A DNA stretch of 64,000 nt from Allacma fusca (taxonomy: Eukaryota > Arthropoda > Collembola > Symphypleona > Sminthuridae): contig OX359245.1 in assembly GCA_947179485.1 (NCBI GenBank), forward strand, positions 70,295,067 to 70,359,066, given 5' to 3'. This document shows, piece by piece, positions 1 through 11,589 of the stretch (position 1 is its first letter; each line of letters begins with the position of its first letter). Under the pieces are notes generated by a model. That model was given only the letters and a program-made list of their open reading frames with translations, searched no databases and was not told the DNA's origin. A program made the translations under genes and the position numbers.

Positions 1-400
1 TTTGACGTAATAAAGCTGTTACATTACATTACATTACAATAAGAATATACAAGGACAAGGACCCGTGATATACCTTTGGATTGAAATTTTCATTAAAACC
101 TAAATATATATATATAATTATATATAATTAGATATAATTATATATAATTATACATATGATATTTTAGAAAATGTTGCTCTTACAATTGAAACCAAGTCCG
201 AATTATTGGACTGCGCCCAAACATTGTCAGAGATCCCCAAGATCCAGATAGTGTTGGAGAGAAGAAGACAGAACTTTTTACTCATGCTTACAATTGTCGA
301 CAGCATCAATTAATGACCCTAACAAAAAATCCTTGCTAATAAAGTTCCACATGAATAAGGAAGTTTCCACAAGTGTTCTGCCAATGAGAACAGGATAAAC

Positions 401-1788
401 CATGCATGCAACAACACATTCAATGAACTAGTTCGTTAATTGAACGTTTCCGGCATATTTCAAGTTTTGAGTGAACTTGAGTGAACCAATAACCCGGGTT
501 GGTTTGGTTTAAACCAAATTATTTAAACTATGGTTTAAATCACGTCGTTTTTTTTAAACCATGGGTTTAAACTAATTTACTAATCACCTGAAATGTTAAT
601 ATTTTCAGGCCAAAATATTTATGTAAAAAACTTGCATTTGGCATTCCACTCATGTCGGTTTTACTCATCACCTTTATTAATTTGTTTTTATTTCTTGTTT
701 GTCGTTAACTTAATTACAAGTAAATTACCATCGCCACATGCGACCCTTAGAACCACCAGATTCCTTTAGAAACACAGATGATGAATCCATGCCATAAATG
801 TGTCATTCACCTTATATAGCATCGACTTTCGAAAATTAAAATTTCTTTTGGGATTTAACATTAGAAAATTTAAGTTGGACAGGGGAGGGGGTCCTTTATC
901 GACGAGTTTGATTGTAAAAATTCTGTGCGATTTCCCACGGAACCCAGGGCGAGATGGCCCGAACTTATTTTCTTGCTGGGACAATGGGCCAGGTAAACAC
1001 AATTTTATTCGGATCCTGAGTGGGCATGTGGCGCGGGACATTGTGTGGTTAAACGTTGGCGAAGTAAATACTAGTAACTTTTGGTCTTGTCAATTTAGAA
1101 ATTCAGAATCGTTTGTTGAATGAAAAAGCTTGCCGAATTTGTGCTTATACTGCAAGTTATCGTCAAAATTATAGCACGTTGAATATTTAGTGCTTTGTAA
1201 TACTAACTGTTTGAGAAATAAGTAAATTTGCTCAAATTTACATGCTATTGCATATAAATGAATGTTTTGGATTGAAAATTTGTTTAAACCAAAAAACCTG
1301 GTTTAAACAAAAAAAACCCGGTTGTTTGGTTTTTTGAAAAAAACCAGTCCTGGCACGGGCTTAAATACGGATAATTATTTAATTATTAAGATACGAAGGA
1401 AAATTTTGACAGAGCTAGGTATTCACGAGACAAACTTTCAAATTTGGAGGGGATTTTTTGAATGCCAATTCCGATTCGAATTTCAATTATTTTTTAAAAC
1501 CCGATTTTTAGGAATTGCGAGTATGGAGATTCAAAAATTCTTTTTGGATTCCGATTCTACTATCATTGATCTATTTTTCTATGCTCACAATTACTCATGG
1601 AAATTGACCATTTGAATAAAAACGAGAGTCAAAGCTTTTGGGATTCAAATTCCCATATCCAGCCCTAAAAAACCAAAACAAACACCAACTCTGCTAATAA
1701 CAATAAACTGAGTATGATTAAACGCTGCGCGGAAGAAAATAAAATGAACTGAACTTGAATTGAACTTTTCCCCAAAGTTGCATGCATG
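401..1788. mobile_element. Non-autonomous hAT-like element with 8-bp TSD
   Basis: The element begins CATGCATGCAAC and ends with the inverse GTTGCATGCATG. It is flanked by a perfect 8-bp duplication GGATAAAC (393-400 and 1789-1796). The paralogous locus near 56,200 has a single GGATAAAC and no insert, so the boundaries are well supported. An 8-bp target duplication is typical of the hAT superfamily. A second member of the family, with its own 8-bp duplication, lies at 46139-46684. No transposase is seen. The interior is rich in TTTAAACC and AAACCCGG blocks (about 490-570 and 1,280-1,345) that look like an older nested repeat, and 766-1,123 holds only spurious ORFs. Confidence 0.85.
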
Positions 1789-2099
1789 GGATAAACAAGT
1801 TTTGCATCTGCCAGCTCTGTGAAATGTTCAAAGTCGTTTATCATAACATTTCGTATTATCAAACACAGTCAGAAATAAGTTAATAAAATAAGTAACATAC
1901 AATGTTCAATTTTATTTTATTTAAGTAAGCAAACGAATTTGTAGTAATTCCCGTTCTCTTCTCATTCCAACTTTGAGTAACCAATATTTACAATATCTAT
2001 AGCCACGCGTAAAGATTTTACTAACAAGTCACCCTCCCTCACGCCCACTGGGGATCGCAAGGAAAATCAACAACCCGCTTGTGGGCCTCACCTCTAGTC

Positions 2100-2835
2100 A
2101 CAATTAGGTTTTTGCCAATGCTGGTCGCAATTAGTTTTTTGGTCTTAGATTGACTTACGTTGGTCGCAATCGGTTTATTGGACACAGATTGACCAATGCA
2201 TGTCACAATCAGCTTCTAGGTCTCTGGTTGACCAATATTGGTCACAATCGGTTTCTTGGTCACGGATTGACCAATATTTGTGACAATCGGTTTCTTGATC
2301 ACAGATTGACCAGTATTTGTGACAATCGGTTTCTTGGTAACGGATTGACCATCATTTGTGACAATCGGTTTCTTGGTCACAGATTGACCAATGCATGTCA
2401 CAATCAGCTTCTAGGTCTCTGGTTGACCAATATTGGTCACAATCGGTTTCTTGGTCACGGATTGACCAATATTTGTGACAATCGGTTTCTTGATCACAGA
2501 TTGACCAGTATTTGTGACAATCGGTTTCTTGGTAACGGATTGACCATCATTTGTGACAATCGGTTTCTTGGTCACAGATTGACCAATGCATGTCACAATC
2601 AGCTTCTAGGTCTCTGGTTGACCAATATTGGTCACAATCGGTTTCTTGGTCACGGATTGACCAATATTTGTGACAATCGGTTTCTTGATCACAGATTGAC
2701 CAGTATTTGTGACAATCGGTTTCTTGGTAACGGATTGACCATCATTTGTGACAATCGGTTTCTTGGTCACAGATTGACCAATATCTGTCACAGTATTTCC
2801 CAAGGTCACTGATTGACTAACATTGGTTACAGAAA
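2100..2835. repeat. 39-bp / 195-bp higher-order tandem satellite
   Basis: A 39-bp monomer of the type ATTGACCAAT..TGTGACAATC is repeated, and five diverged monomers form a 195-bp higher-order unit. The unit appears three times almost identically, with the TGACCAATGCATGTCACAAT phase point near 2189, 2384 and 2579. Because 39 is a multiple of three and the monomer has no stop in some frames, long open frames appear on both strands. They are consequences of the repeat. The array is missing from the paralogous locus at 56.4 kb. Confidence 0.9.
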
Positions 2836-3106
2836 CATTTACGGTAGATTCCGATCCCGAGTGGGCATGTGGTGTGGGTTACTTGTGAGCACAATTTCCA
2901 GCCCTCCATACAAGTCAACAAGACGATTTTCCCATAAAACCGGACCTCTTTACAATTGTTAATTAGACTCGACTAAACTTGTAGACAGTGACTTCAGAAC
3001 TGAAGACAACTAATGCCAATAACACATGCTTGGGAAGGGGCAAGGTCTTGCAAATTCTTTTCCTCATTCCCTAATAACGTGCACATACATAAAAGAATCC
3101 TTCATA

Positions 3107-3911
3107 CAGTCGACTCTCTTTATAACGACATCAATAAATCTCCCAAAAAGTGACGTTATAAGGGAACGACGTTGTAGAGGAACATCATATTACTAACTGT
3201 TTAATTGCAAATTTTTCGTTTTTAGTTACATTGGAGTCAGGTCTGGTTTAATTTAAGTAGCACATACTCTATGTATATGTAGAATGAGAATAAAAATGGT
3301 TAATATTAATAAATAAATAATATTTTTCGAAGTTTCTCACGCCACAAGCACCTCCAAAAACATATGTCAGGATTGAATAAAATGTTTTGTGAATCCCAAT
3401 AAGACACTTCTCAGAACATGTACAAAATTTTTTAAACCATGAAAGTTGTAATTCTGTTAAAACTTTGAATGTCAGTTCTTTACTGGATGCGAAATTAAAT
3501 CTAAAAGCTTGGAAATGTGGATTTTCCTGGATGGGGCTTAATCAATGTCGTTAAGCACGCTTACACATATATTTGCAATAGCACGTATGTACGTTCCTTC
3601 CGTCTTTTATAACTTCGCGACATTATAAGCCAATGCAATAAGTGAAACTGAAGAATAAAAATAGCTTTAAAATTACAGAACCAGTATGTTATTTAGCTAG
3701 GTTTGACGCTTTGTAACGTCAACATGACGTTACAAGGGTACGCTTTTCACCCTACGGCTACCCAAAAAACGACTTTATAAAGGAACTGACGTTATAACGA
3801 GTGACGCTATAAAGGTAGAAATTATCATATAATGTAGCTCGGGAGGAACCCAGGACGACTTTATAGGGAGAGTGACTCTATAGGGAGAGACGCTATAAGG
3901 AGACTCGACTG
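3107..3911. mobile_element. Non-autonomous pogo/Tc1-mariner-like element
   Basis: Inverted ends CAGTCGACTCTCTTTATAAC and its imperfect inverse, ending AAGGAGACTCGACTG at 3911, are flanked by TA on both sides (3105-3106 and 3912-3913). CAGT-starting ends with a CTCTTTATAACG core and a TA target duplication fit the pogo/Tigger branch of Tc1-mariner. The interior repeats the motif GACGTTATAA several times near both ends, but no transposase frame is present, so this is a deletion derivative or MITE. The paralogous locus near 56,645 lacks it. Confidence 0.8.
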
Positions 3912-3940
3912 TACTCAGCTTTCTATACCTTCGTCCAGAC

Positions 3941-5143
3941 CAGTGGTCGTCATGGGTACAAAAAGTTTGTTCCCGTTCACACTCAATGGATACTTCCCTT
4001 AAGTGTTCCCGTACCCGGACCCGTTATGATGGGAACAGTATTTTAGGTACCCGTACCCATGAATTTAATAAAAATGCGTACCCGGACCCGTTCCTGTTCC
4101 CGTACGCATAAATTAACATTTTTTGGACCCGTACCCGTTCCCACAGCTAGTGTTCCCGGTCTCGTTCCTGGGTTCAAGTCGTTGTACTCAAGTTTGGTTA
4201 AAATTATTATCTTAGAATTTCTGTAACCACGACACCCTTCGTTTCACAGATAAAAAATAGGCAATATGCATTGCGGCTAAACGCTCCCCCATAACGAAGC
4301 GTAACGGCGTAATAACTGATTGTGAAATTCTTCAGAGATTATTTTCCGATTAAACCGAATATCAACACTTTAAAATGTCATACTGCGAAAGCATGAAATA
4401 ATGAATGGAGTATTGATGATGCTCTTCCAATAATAAAATTGCATATTGATCAGGGTTTCAAAATGGTACTTAATATTTAAAATCAATTGTTGGCCCAAAG
4501 ATATTATTCTGCATATAACATATATCTGAAAAATATGTGCCAGCGCCAGCACGGACTCGTTTCCCTTTGTTAGTTTTATTTGAAAACAAAACATTAACTG
4601 GAGCAATCAATTTTTCAAGGGTAAAACTTGCAGTAAAAGTACAAACTAATAATAATTATTGTTTTAATATTTATTATAATAACTTGTAGAAATATTCTAG
4701 GAAATACTTCAATTTTACCGAACACGAGTTCTAGCATTATTATCTTTAAGGCAAGGATATGTGTGTAGAAATTGCAGGAAAAAAGAATGGAATGGAATAT
4801 GCAAATTGAGTTGTTTACATAAATAAATTACTAACTAAGTTTCTAATCTAAGTTTTCTAAGATCAATTGTGATTGCGTTTCCAGTAGATGGTAAAAGTAC
4901 CCACTCGATCCCGGGAACAACAGGCATGGGAACGGGATCATGCGTAGACTCCACCCGTTCCCGATGGGAACTGGAACAGAATGAAAATCTCGGTGCCTGT
5001 TCCCGGTGATCGGGTCCACTTGAGTGTGTTCCTGTTCCCGTACCCAAACTGGTTGGGAACAAAATACTTGTTCCTGTACCCGTTCCTGTACTCGTTCCCG
5101 TTCCCATGTACCCGGGTGTTACCCGTTCACGTGACGACCACTG
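3941..5143. mobile_element. Non-autonomous hAT-like element (CAGTGGTCGTCA ends)
   Basis: The left end is CAGTGGTCGTCA and the right end its inverse TGACGACCACTG. They are flanked by an 8-bp duplication with one mismatch, GTCCAGAC (3933-3940) and ATCCAGAC (5144-5151). The ends and duplication length fit hAT. Both subterminal regions (3,960-4,170 and 4,910-5,130) are packed with variants of GTTCCCGTACCC, which may be transposase-binding repeats. The central part is AT-rich and non-coding. The paralogous locus around 56,665 lacks the insert. Confidence 0.8.
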
Positions 5144-5351
5144 ATCCAGACAAAATCCCATGGAACCGAGCAGCCTCTTGAACAGTTTTCAAAATGACGC
5201 CGATCCACGATTTAGTGTATAATTAAAATAAAATTCGAAATGACTGCAAAAACATTTTATTTAAAGGCTTCGAAGCTGTTCTGGTTAACAAATTCTTATA
5301 ATCATACAAAGTCCATCTAGTCATCTACAGCCACAGTACATAATAAGTACA

Positions 5352-5420
5352 TTAAGTACCAATTATTAATGATTTTAGTTGTACAACGGGTAATTGGTGA
5401 CAAAATGAGTAATGCATACA
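5352..5420 (-). pseudogene. Severed C-terminal end of zinc-finger gene 1
   Basis: Read on the minus strand from 5420, the frame encodes about 22 residues followed by a TAA stop at 5352-5354. They match the last residues of the paralogous zinc-finger protein at 56880-58493, including the two histidines of its last finger (HYSF-x-H). The upstream part of the same exon is now at 30333-31877, because the Polinton was inserted between them. The first two codons of this fragment (Cys-Met) are the target-site duplication itself. The fragment has no promoter of its own and is presumably dead. Confidence 0.85.
5415..5420. repeat. Left target-site duplication of the Polinton (CATACA)
   Basis: CATACA directly precedes the left terminal inverted repeat. 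The same hexamer directly follows the right one at 30333-30338. The uninterrupted paralog has one copy at 56949-56954 in the same context (AATG before, CAATTCTG after). A 6-bp duplication is the established signature of Polinton integration. Confidence 0.95.
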
Positions 5421-5615
5421 AGTAGTGTATTTCCATGCGGACTTATAGAAAATCCTCCATGGAGGGTTCCCCCATGGAGGGTTAGGATTTTCTATAAGTC
5501 CGCATGGAGTCCTGGAGTCCTGGAGTCTCCCCTCTTAAAAATGATGTATTATTAAGTGGCGCCCTTCTGTCATCTGGATATGGAGGGTGGCACGCTTTAT
5601 GATATATTTTTATAA
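5421..5615. repeat. Left terminal inverted repeat of the Polinton
   Basis: The first 62 or so bases are identical to the inverse of the right end (30271-30332). Similarity continues with small gaps to about 5,605 (GTCTCCC.. and TAAGTGG.GCCCTTC..CATCTG). Inside lies a palindrome: a 23-base arm at 5433-5455 is repeated perfectly inverted at 5485-5507, around a 29-base centre. The right repeat keeps 20 bases of each arm (30243-30262 and 30301-30320). Each end could therefore form a hairpin or cruciform. The homology limit is approximate. Confidence 0.9.
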
Positions 5616-5965
5616 TTATAATTAATTTTTGATGGGTGCATTTTTCGAGTATTTTATTGAGCTGAATCTTCTTAAAATTAAATTGTCTTTCCAATGATAT
5701 GCTATTTGACTTGTTTTGGACATGTTTTTTTGGAACCTCCGTAAGAAATGCATTGCATGTACATACGTTTTAATTTGCAATTGTAAATAACTTTTAATGG
5801 GTGCATTTTTTTGGGTATTTCCTTGAGATGAATCGTCTTGAAATTAAATTAGCTTTCCAATGATATATTAATTGGAATATTTTTTTCGATCCGCCATAAG
5901 AGCCTCATTGCATATACATACATTTTGCATGGATTTGTAACAATTTTTGTAAGGATTTGTAGGAA
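5616..5965. repeat. Imperfect subterminal direct repeat
   Basis: Two units of about 170 bp follow one another, starting with ATGGGTGCATTTTT at about 5,632 and 5,799. Both contain TTAAATT..CTTTCCAATGATAT and end near CATTGCAT.TACATACATTTT. No coding potential is seen. They separate the terminal repeat from the second copy of the subterminal GC-rich module at 5,985-6,075. Confidence 0.7.
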
Positions 5966-5984
5966 TCCCTATAAAAGTGTTGCA

Positions 5985-6075
5985 GTCTCCCCCTCTGACT
6001 ATTTTTTATTATTAAGTGGTGTCCTCCCGCCATCTGTGTGGATAAGGAGGGCACCCTTAAGGGTTCGAAGGAATA
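5985..6075 (+). promoter_or_regulatory. Candidate promoter module upstream of the left membrane-protein gene
   Basis: The block TCTCCCCCTCTGA followed by TAAGTGGTGTCCTCCCGCC, ATCTGTGTG and ACCCTTAAG is a second copy of part of the terminal repeat (first copy 5,527-5,605). It is clearly more like the corresponding block in the right end (inverse of about 30,155-30,235) than the first copy is. In both ends the block lies 100-180 bp upstream of the start of an inward-pointing membrane-protein gene. That arrangement suggests a shared promoter, which is inference. TATAAAAG occurs at 5970-5977 just outside it. Confidence 0.45.
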
Positions 6076-6238
6076 ATGTGTACGTGACATTTTCTCACAT
6101 TAAAATTAATTATTGAATCTTATCTAAGAAAGATTCGTTTGCGATGGAATTGTTAACGTTTGAAAAGGGTGTGTATTGTCAAGACTGTGAAGGAAGTCGG
6201 AGGAAAATTTTTGTTGGAAGAAATTGTTTTTGTCAAGA

Positions 6239-6870
6239 ATGTCGGAAGGTAAGGATATTTTTTTGGAAAAAATATTAGTGAGAGAAGTTTTTGGGTTTGT
6301 GTGCATGTGATAATTTTTACAAGTACTATAATTAATATTACAGTGTGCAAATGGGTTGGAGGTTGCTGGGGTTGCGTGAATACAGGAGATAAATGGGCTC
6401 TTTTGATGGATGGAGACCAGTGCTGTGTTGGGGACGTGAGCACTATAGATGAACCTGTGGAAAAGGTTGGCTACAACCTTTCTGATTGTTCTGATGAGCC
6501 GTTACACCAGTCGTCTGTGGGATTGATTGTTGTTGTTGTGGTGTTGGGTAAGAGCATGTGTGTGCCTTCGGAGGATATATGATGGTGGGTTGTATATATT
6601 TATGTGAAAAAATAAATGTACATATTGTTTAATTTATTAGGATTGATGGTACTGGGAGCGGTCATTGGGATTCGGTGGTGGCGGAGGAGGCAAGCAAGTT
6701 TCATCCGACGACCCTTACTCCCGAGAGTTCGTGGAGTTCCTGTCGGGCTTGATATGTTGGGCCGGGACAATTGGGGGATGGGTGACAGTACTGTCTATGG
6801 AGGGACAACCTTTGAGCTGGTGAGGTTGAGTTCCATTCCTGAAGAGGATGAGGAAGACACAATGCTGTAA
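6239..6870 (+). CDS. Left-end Cys-rich single-pass membrane protein (cargo)
   Basis: Exons proposed: 6239-6248, 6344-6547 and 6641-6870 (147 residues). I do not recognise the family. The N-terminal part, about 65 residues, is Cys-rich (C-x5-C-x2-C, then a CC pair and one more Cys) with no signal peptide. A hydrophobic segment follows (VGLIVVVVVLG continuing with LMVLGAVIGI), then a basic juxtamembrane stretch RWWRRRQ and a tail of about 60 residues ending in the acidic PEEDEEDTML. Both introns are phase 1, the second inside the membrane segment. The right-end gene (30064-28956) has the same layout. Topology is probably N-out. The first exon is the weak point. A longer upstream frame at 6144-6248 with five cysteines uses the same donor but joins out of frame. 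A role in virion envelope, cell entry or host-surface interaction is only a guess. Confidence 0.6.
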
Positions 6871-9589
6871 ACTTTTGAAATATATTTCATTTGAGAGGTA
6901 TGGACTGACTGTCGTGTATTCTTTTAATACAAAACAAAATCTTAAAAATTTTGATATGAAAGAATACATATTGTAATAGTCGTGCAAATAAACAAATAAA
7001 CAATACTATGAGCTAGAAATGGTTTAAATGTGTTGACCATCTAAATTTAACATTTAAGTTACTCAATTTAGGAGAGAGTTAAGTTTCAAGAATAACATGC
7101 CATACATTTCTAACGTTATATTATGCTATTGTGATCTGGCATATTACTCCTATGCAGGAATTATCATTGTTTTAATGCATGGGAAACTCTTTCTGGAAGA
7201 TGTAAATAATTTGTGCAAGGGAATTTTCTAAACCTGCCCTAGAAAATGAACAATAATGAGAGGCCTGGAGATCCCGGTGTAAGTTTTAAGGGTGAGTATT
7301 AATGATGATAATATTAGGTAAATTAAGTTCAAGGGATTTAATAAAATTCACAATGATGAAAGGATTTTCGGGGTGAGAGAGCTGCGTCAAGTTAGTTCCT
7401 CTGTGAGCGTGAGAACAGTCCTTGTTTGGTTTACGTTAAGGTTGAGTCAGTTGGAGTTTGTGTGTACTTTCGGCATTGATGGTAAATCAAGAGCATGATA
7501 TACATGGACTTGGAGCTCGCTGACTAGCAATAGCAGTCTTGGTTCACATTTGTGGAGGACTATGTTGGAAGTTTTTGGAAAATATACCGTTCATAATAGG
7601 ATTTTTCTGTCATGTGCACTTTTCAGGTCTGAGGGAGTGAGTGTTGAGCCAGGGAAACCGGTACACTTCGTTGCCAGTCGTCCAGGAGCATAAAATATTG
7701 TTGAGCAATAAGAAACTTACATACACTTGAAAGGGGAGGAACATACAGTACAGTACAAGGGATGAATTGAGATCGCATAGGACTACACACGAGCATTCCT
7801 ACACTACACCATTTCATCTCTCTCTCTTGCTCTCTCTTCCAACTATCTTCTCAAGTGCAGGGTTCAAACAAGTTTAGGGTCTAGTATTTGGGGAATTTAT
7901 ATTGCTGAGGATGTACCTGAATAAAAAGATATTTCCAGGGAGGCCTCCTTTTCCAGTGACGGAATACCTCCAATGTGTCTGCTTCCTCATTCAGATTATG
8001 CTGAACAACGTTAGTATGGATTTATTTATAGTCAGGGAATTACAGGAGTTTTCAACAACAATAATTCGAACAGAGGGATAAAACAATTTCTCTCAACTCT
8101 CTTCCTGTGAGAGGATCAGCAAGAGAAAGAGCACCTGGCCATTGTGGAGTTTTGACGGTTGGTTATCTTGCTCCATTGCAACTTTATGTACTAATCCCTC
8201 ATAGGTGTACATAAGTCATAATTAAATATTACAAATGTATGCAGGTAAGTATCCCTCTCCTACACTAATACTCCCAGTAGCAACTGTGAATACAGTTGTT
8301 TTAATCATTAAGTGCGTGCATCAATCCTAATAGGACCATACGCAGAGAGCCAGACATTTTGGGATAAGAAGCATCAGCAGACTATATAGTGTGGTTTGAA
8401 GGACAATTCCAGTACAATCCCCTGCAGTATTCTACAGTAATTACTAAACTGGGAAAAATACTGAATGGGGAAAAATTGTCGCTGTAAATTCTGAGAGATA
8501 ATATCTCTACATTCAATCTGCCTTCGAAAAGAACTCGTTCTGCTTCTTAGCTTTTCCATCATACTTTACTACATAGGACCACTTAATTTCTCCTCTCCCC
8601 CCAGCTTACCTAAAATTCGGTACAAGGATCTGTGAATATGAACACACGTCAAGTGTAAGGCAGGCAAAAGGAAGGAATTGTGGAAGTTGCTGGAAGTGAG
8701 AATGGAATGCAAAGCACAAACTTCATTATAGCATGCTTTCGTTCTCAAGAGTTACTTGTAGTAAATAATGTATAGGGTGGTGAGGAGCATCTCTGGTTTA
8801 CTTACTTTTCTGTGAATACCTTCTGTCAAGGAAGTTCGTTATTAAAGATCTCCTTTCATACTCTCCCTATCATTTTTTTCCTTTAATTTCTTACATGCAA
8901 TGTATCATCATCCTTTACTCTGACACCTCCTTATTACTTTTAAAAGAATGTATGAACTTCGGAAGCACGAAACGATATAATAATTAGATGTGACATCATG
9001 TAATTACTTCTTGTTATATTGAAACTTTTTCCTACATTTATTTGTATTATTATCTCTTGGCATATAATAAACAGATAATTATTGAAGTCTCAGTGAAGAC
9101 TTAAGTAATCTTCAAAATCTTTTTTAATGCGAAACAGAATCGAGGGAAGTGGGATTGAGTAAAATATGTCCAGATTGCAGGCGTATCAGACACAGGTGGC
9201 ACACTTTCAATACCTCTAATAGTCATGAAGGGAATCGCTCAAGATGGTTTTGGTAGGTATGTACATATTTATCTATGTACACGAAAGCATTGAAAATACG
9301 CATTAGAACTTCCGTTATCAAGAGGTCTGGATTGATGGCTCTGTTCAGGTGTTAGGAATATAGAAAGGAACATTATTTTCTGGTCGGTTAGTGACTACTC
9401 AATATAACATACATACGCATTGGAGTGTAGGAATTACCTAATCTCATCTCAAGTAAATTCGGGCACGGTACAAGATGACAAGTATGAGTTTTCTAAGAGG
9501 AAGTCTTTGCAGGAAAAATCTTTAATAGAATTCATACGTACACATGTATGAACATGTACGTATATGTGTATGTAAGCGAACTGATCCTA

Positions 9590-9745
9590 CTTACATGATG
9601 GGGCGATATCGAGAGCTCAATAGTGCAGATGACTAACCACAAGGTTTTCCCTCCACTTTTGCATTGTCTGCTAGACTTGAGTTGAAGAGTCGGAAGAGCT
9701 GACATTATTGTGTAGCAAGATGACTCCGGACTCATCACTGACCAT
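9590..9745 (-). pseudogene. Possible mariner-type transposase relic
   Basis: One minus-strand frame reads ILLHNNVSSSDSSTQV, then a stop, then QTMQKWRENLVVSHLHY, a second stop, and ALDIAPS. This resembles the end of mariner transposases, where a LLHDNA-like block is followed by a Trp-containing helix and HPPYSPDLAPSD. The two stops and substituted catalytic region mean it is dead. The match is short, so the call is tentative. Confidence 0.35.
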
Positions 9746-11589
9746 GTAATAAATAATCCTAGCAATTTGAGGATTCTTCAACCTTTACTTTAGACTGCAG
9801 GCTTGAATGGGAACAGTTGAAGTTGTAATAAAACAAAAATAAATACAATAAAATGGCAAATAAGAGAGCAAACAGACGCTCCACTGAACTCTATGTCATT
9901 TGTATGCTCTCAAACTTTGATATGGGGAACTTTTTCTCCTCATTCAACAGCAGTGGGCAAGAGCAACAACAAGCGTTCCTCTGCTTAGATCAACATTTAT
10001 AAAGGAACATTTATTTTGTCTCGAATACATTGCCATCGCATTACTCACTAGATCTCCTATCCCCTTCCTGCTTCCTTACATACACCTGGAGGTTTCTCCT
10101 AACTCATAAGTAACGAGAGAGATTCCTTCCAGGATATATGCAGAAAGGATGAAGAGTCCATGTAGCACCAATTTCCTCCTATAGTTTATGTACCTAGAGG
10201 TGTTGGTTAGTTTAGACGCACTCTGAGCTTCACCCCAACTTGCACTCCGAGAGACAACTAGACGAGGAGTCACAAATGTAGCCAAATAAAGTCAAGAGTG
10301 ATACTCGGCACTGCGGAAGCAGGCCTACGAATATCTGTGGTAGTAAGTCTACTTACGCATTCGAACAAAATCTGATTAAATGAATCTTAAAGAATATTGC
10401 AACCACAATATGTGTTGAAAATCGGAATTATACCCTGACTAAATTCAATTATTACATGCTTGAGCGTACATACTTGTCAATTTTAAGTCTTTTTTCCTTT
10501 GAGAGAACAAATGAGGTCGTTTTTCCTAAACTTCATCCCCTTGCGTCGTACTTGGTTTCAATGATTCTTATGACGAGAGTTGAATTAAATTAGAGGATAG
10601 TTGAAAGAATGGGAGGAAAAAAAGCTGGAAAACTTGAGTCAAGGAATTCATCTTCATTTCAAGCTTTAATTCAATTTCACACCTGTTTTTCCTGCTCCTT
10701 TGGATTTGACTAATTTCTGTTTACAATATGACACGTACAGGCTTAATTCATGGGCTTTTTGTTTGAAAAACGTACCATTCAGATTGCTTAACTAAACTCA
10801 TTGCTCTCATTTAATTTCATTAATGTCATCGGATAGTTTTTGAGTCTCCGCATTGCTTGAGAAGTGCGAAGGTCTAAAAAGTGCATGAGCTCTACCTCAG
10901 CTTTCTTTGCCTCATTTGTCAACCGTGCAAGGGGGAGGGGGTGTCATCATAACAGTCTCAGTCAAGCTGTAACTTCTACAATCACATATTAGAAAATTAA
11001 CTCTGTGATAAATTGGAATGTTACCAATGAAATCTCCTCCCATAGAAAAGTGTTTGACAAGGAGACTGGGCTCTTACAGTCAGAAGTGACTGTAAATACA
11101 ATAGAATGAAATAAAACTCATAATTATACGTAGGCAAATATTTATAGAACTTTGCCACAGAATTTGTAAGGTCTCAATGTAGAAATCATTCATAGCTCAA
11201 CCTCGGGCTAGTATCTCTGCAAATGTCAACATGACATTTGTGAGTGCAGTATCGTGGTCGTATTTGGAATTGAAAAAAAACATACACAAGCTAAACCATA
11301 CACAAGCTAAAAGTACTCTCACAAATAAGCACCCTGTTTATTTACATATATGTTTCCATCGGCTGAAAGCATTTCCTCCAATACTTATCTATAGCAATAA
11401 CTATGAGTGTGACGCGCATTTGTGCATAAGAGCTGAAGGGGCTTTAATATATAAAATCTATCATAATCACTTGGACTGCATAAATACATGAGCGTATATA
11501 GCTCCCGTTAGATTAGTGCGTGGGTTGAGCAGTCCAAGCTGTCCTTCCAGGAAGGTTAAACTTATAAGGGAATCAAAGATATGTACTAA

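Larger units (their letters stand above)
60..5420. repeat. Segmental duplication, 3' flank of zinc-finger locus 1
   Basis: This stretch is paralogous to about 55,915-56,970, read in the same orientation. Matching blocks include 75-300 with 55,930-56,080, 1,797-1,980 with 56,205-56,390, 2,885-3,105 with 56,440-56,640, and 5,150-5,420 with 56,660-56,954. The copy here is about five times longer because four elements or repeats were inserted, each described separately. In the paralog the corresponding sites are empty, which dates the insertions after the duplication. No gene is visible here except the severed zinc-finger tail at its right end. The alignment was done by eye, so block edges are approximate. 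Confidence 0.8.

Noticed and set aside
2150..2812. 220-codon frame in the satellite
   Set aside because: Explained by a 39-bp monomer without stops; no start context or paralog support, and missing from locus 2.
4835..5181. Frames with TGTGTGT-like repeats (Thr-Gly) near the hAT-like element
   Set aside because: Products of the GTTCCCGTACCC repeats; no paralog or motif support.
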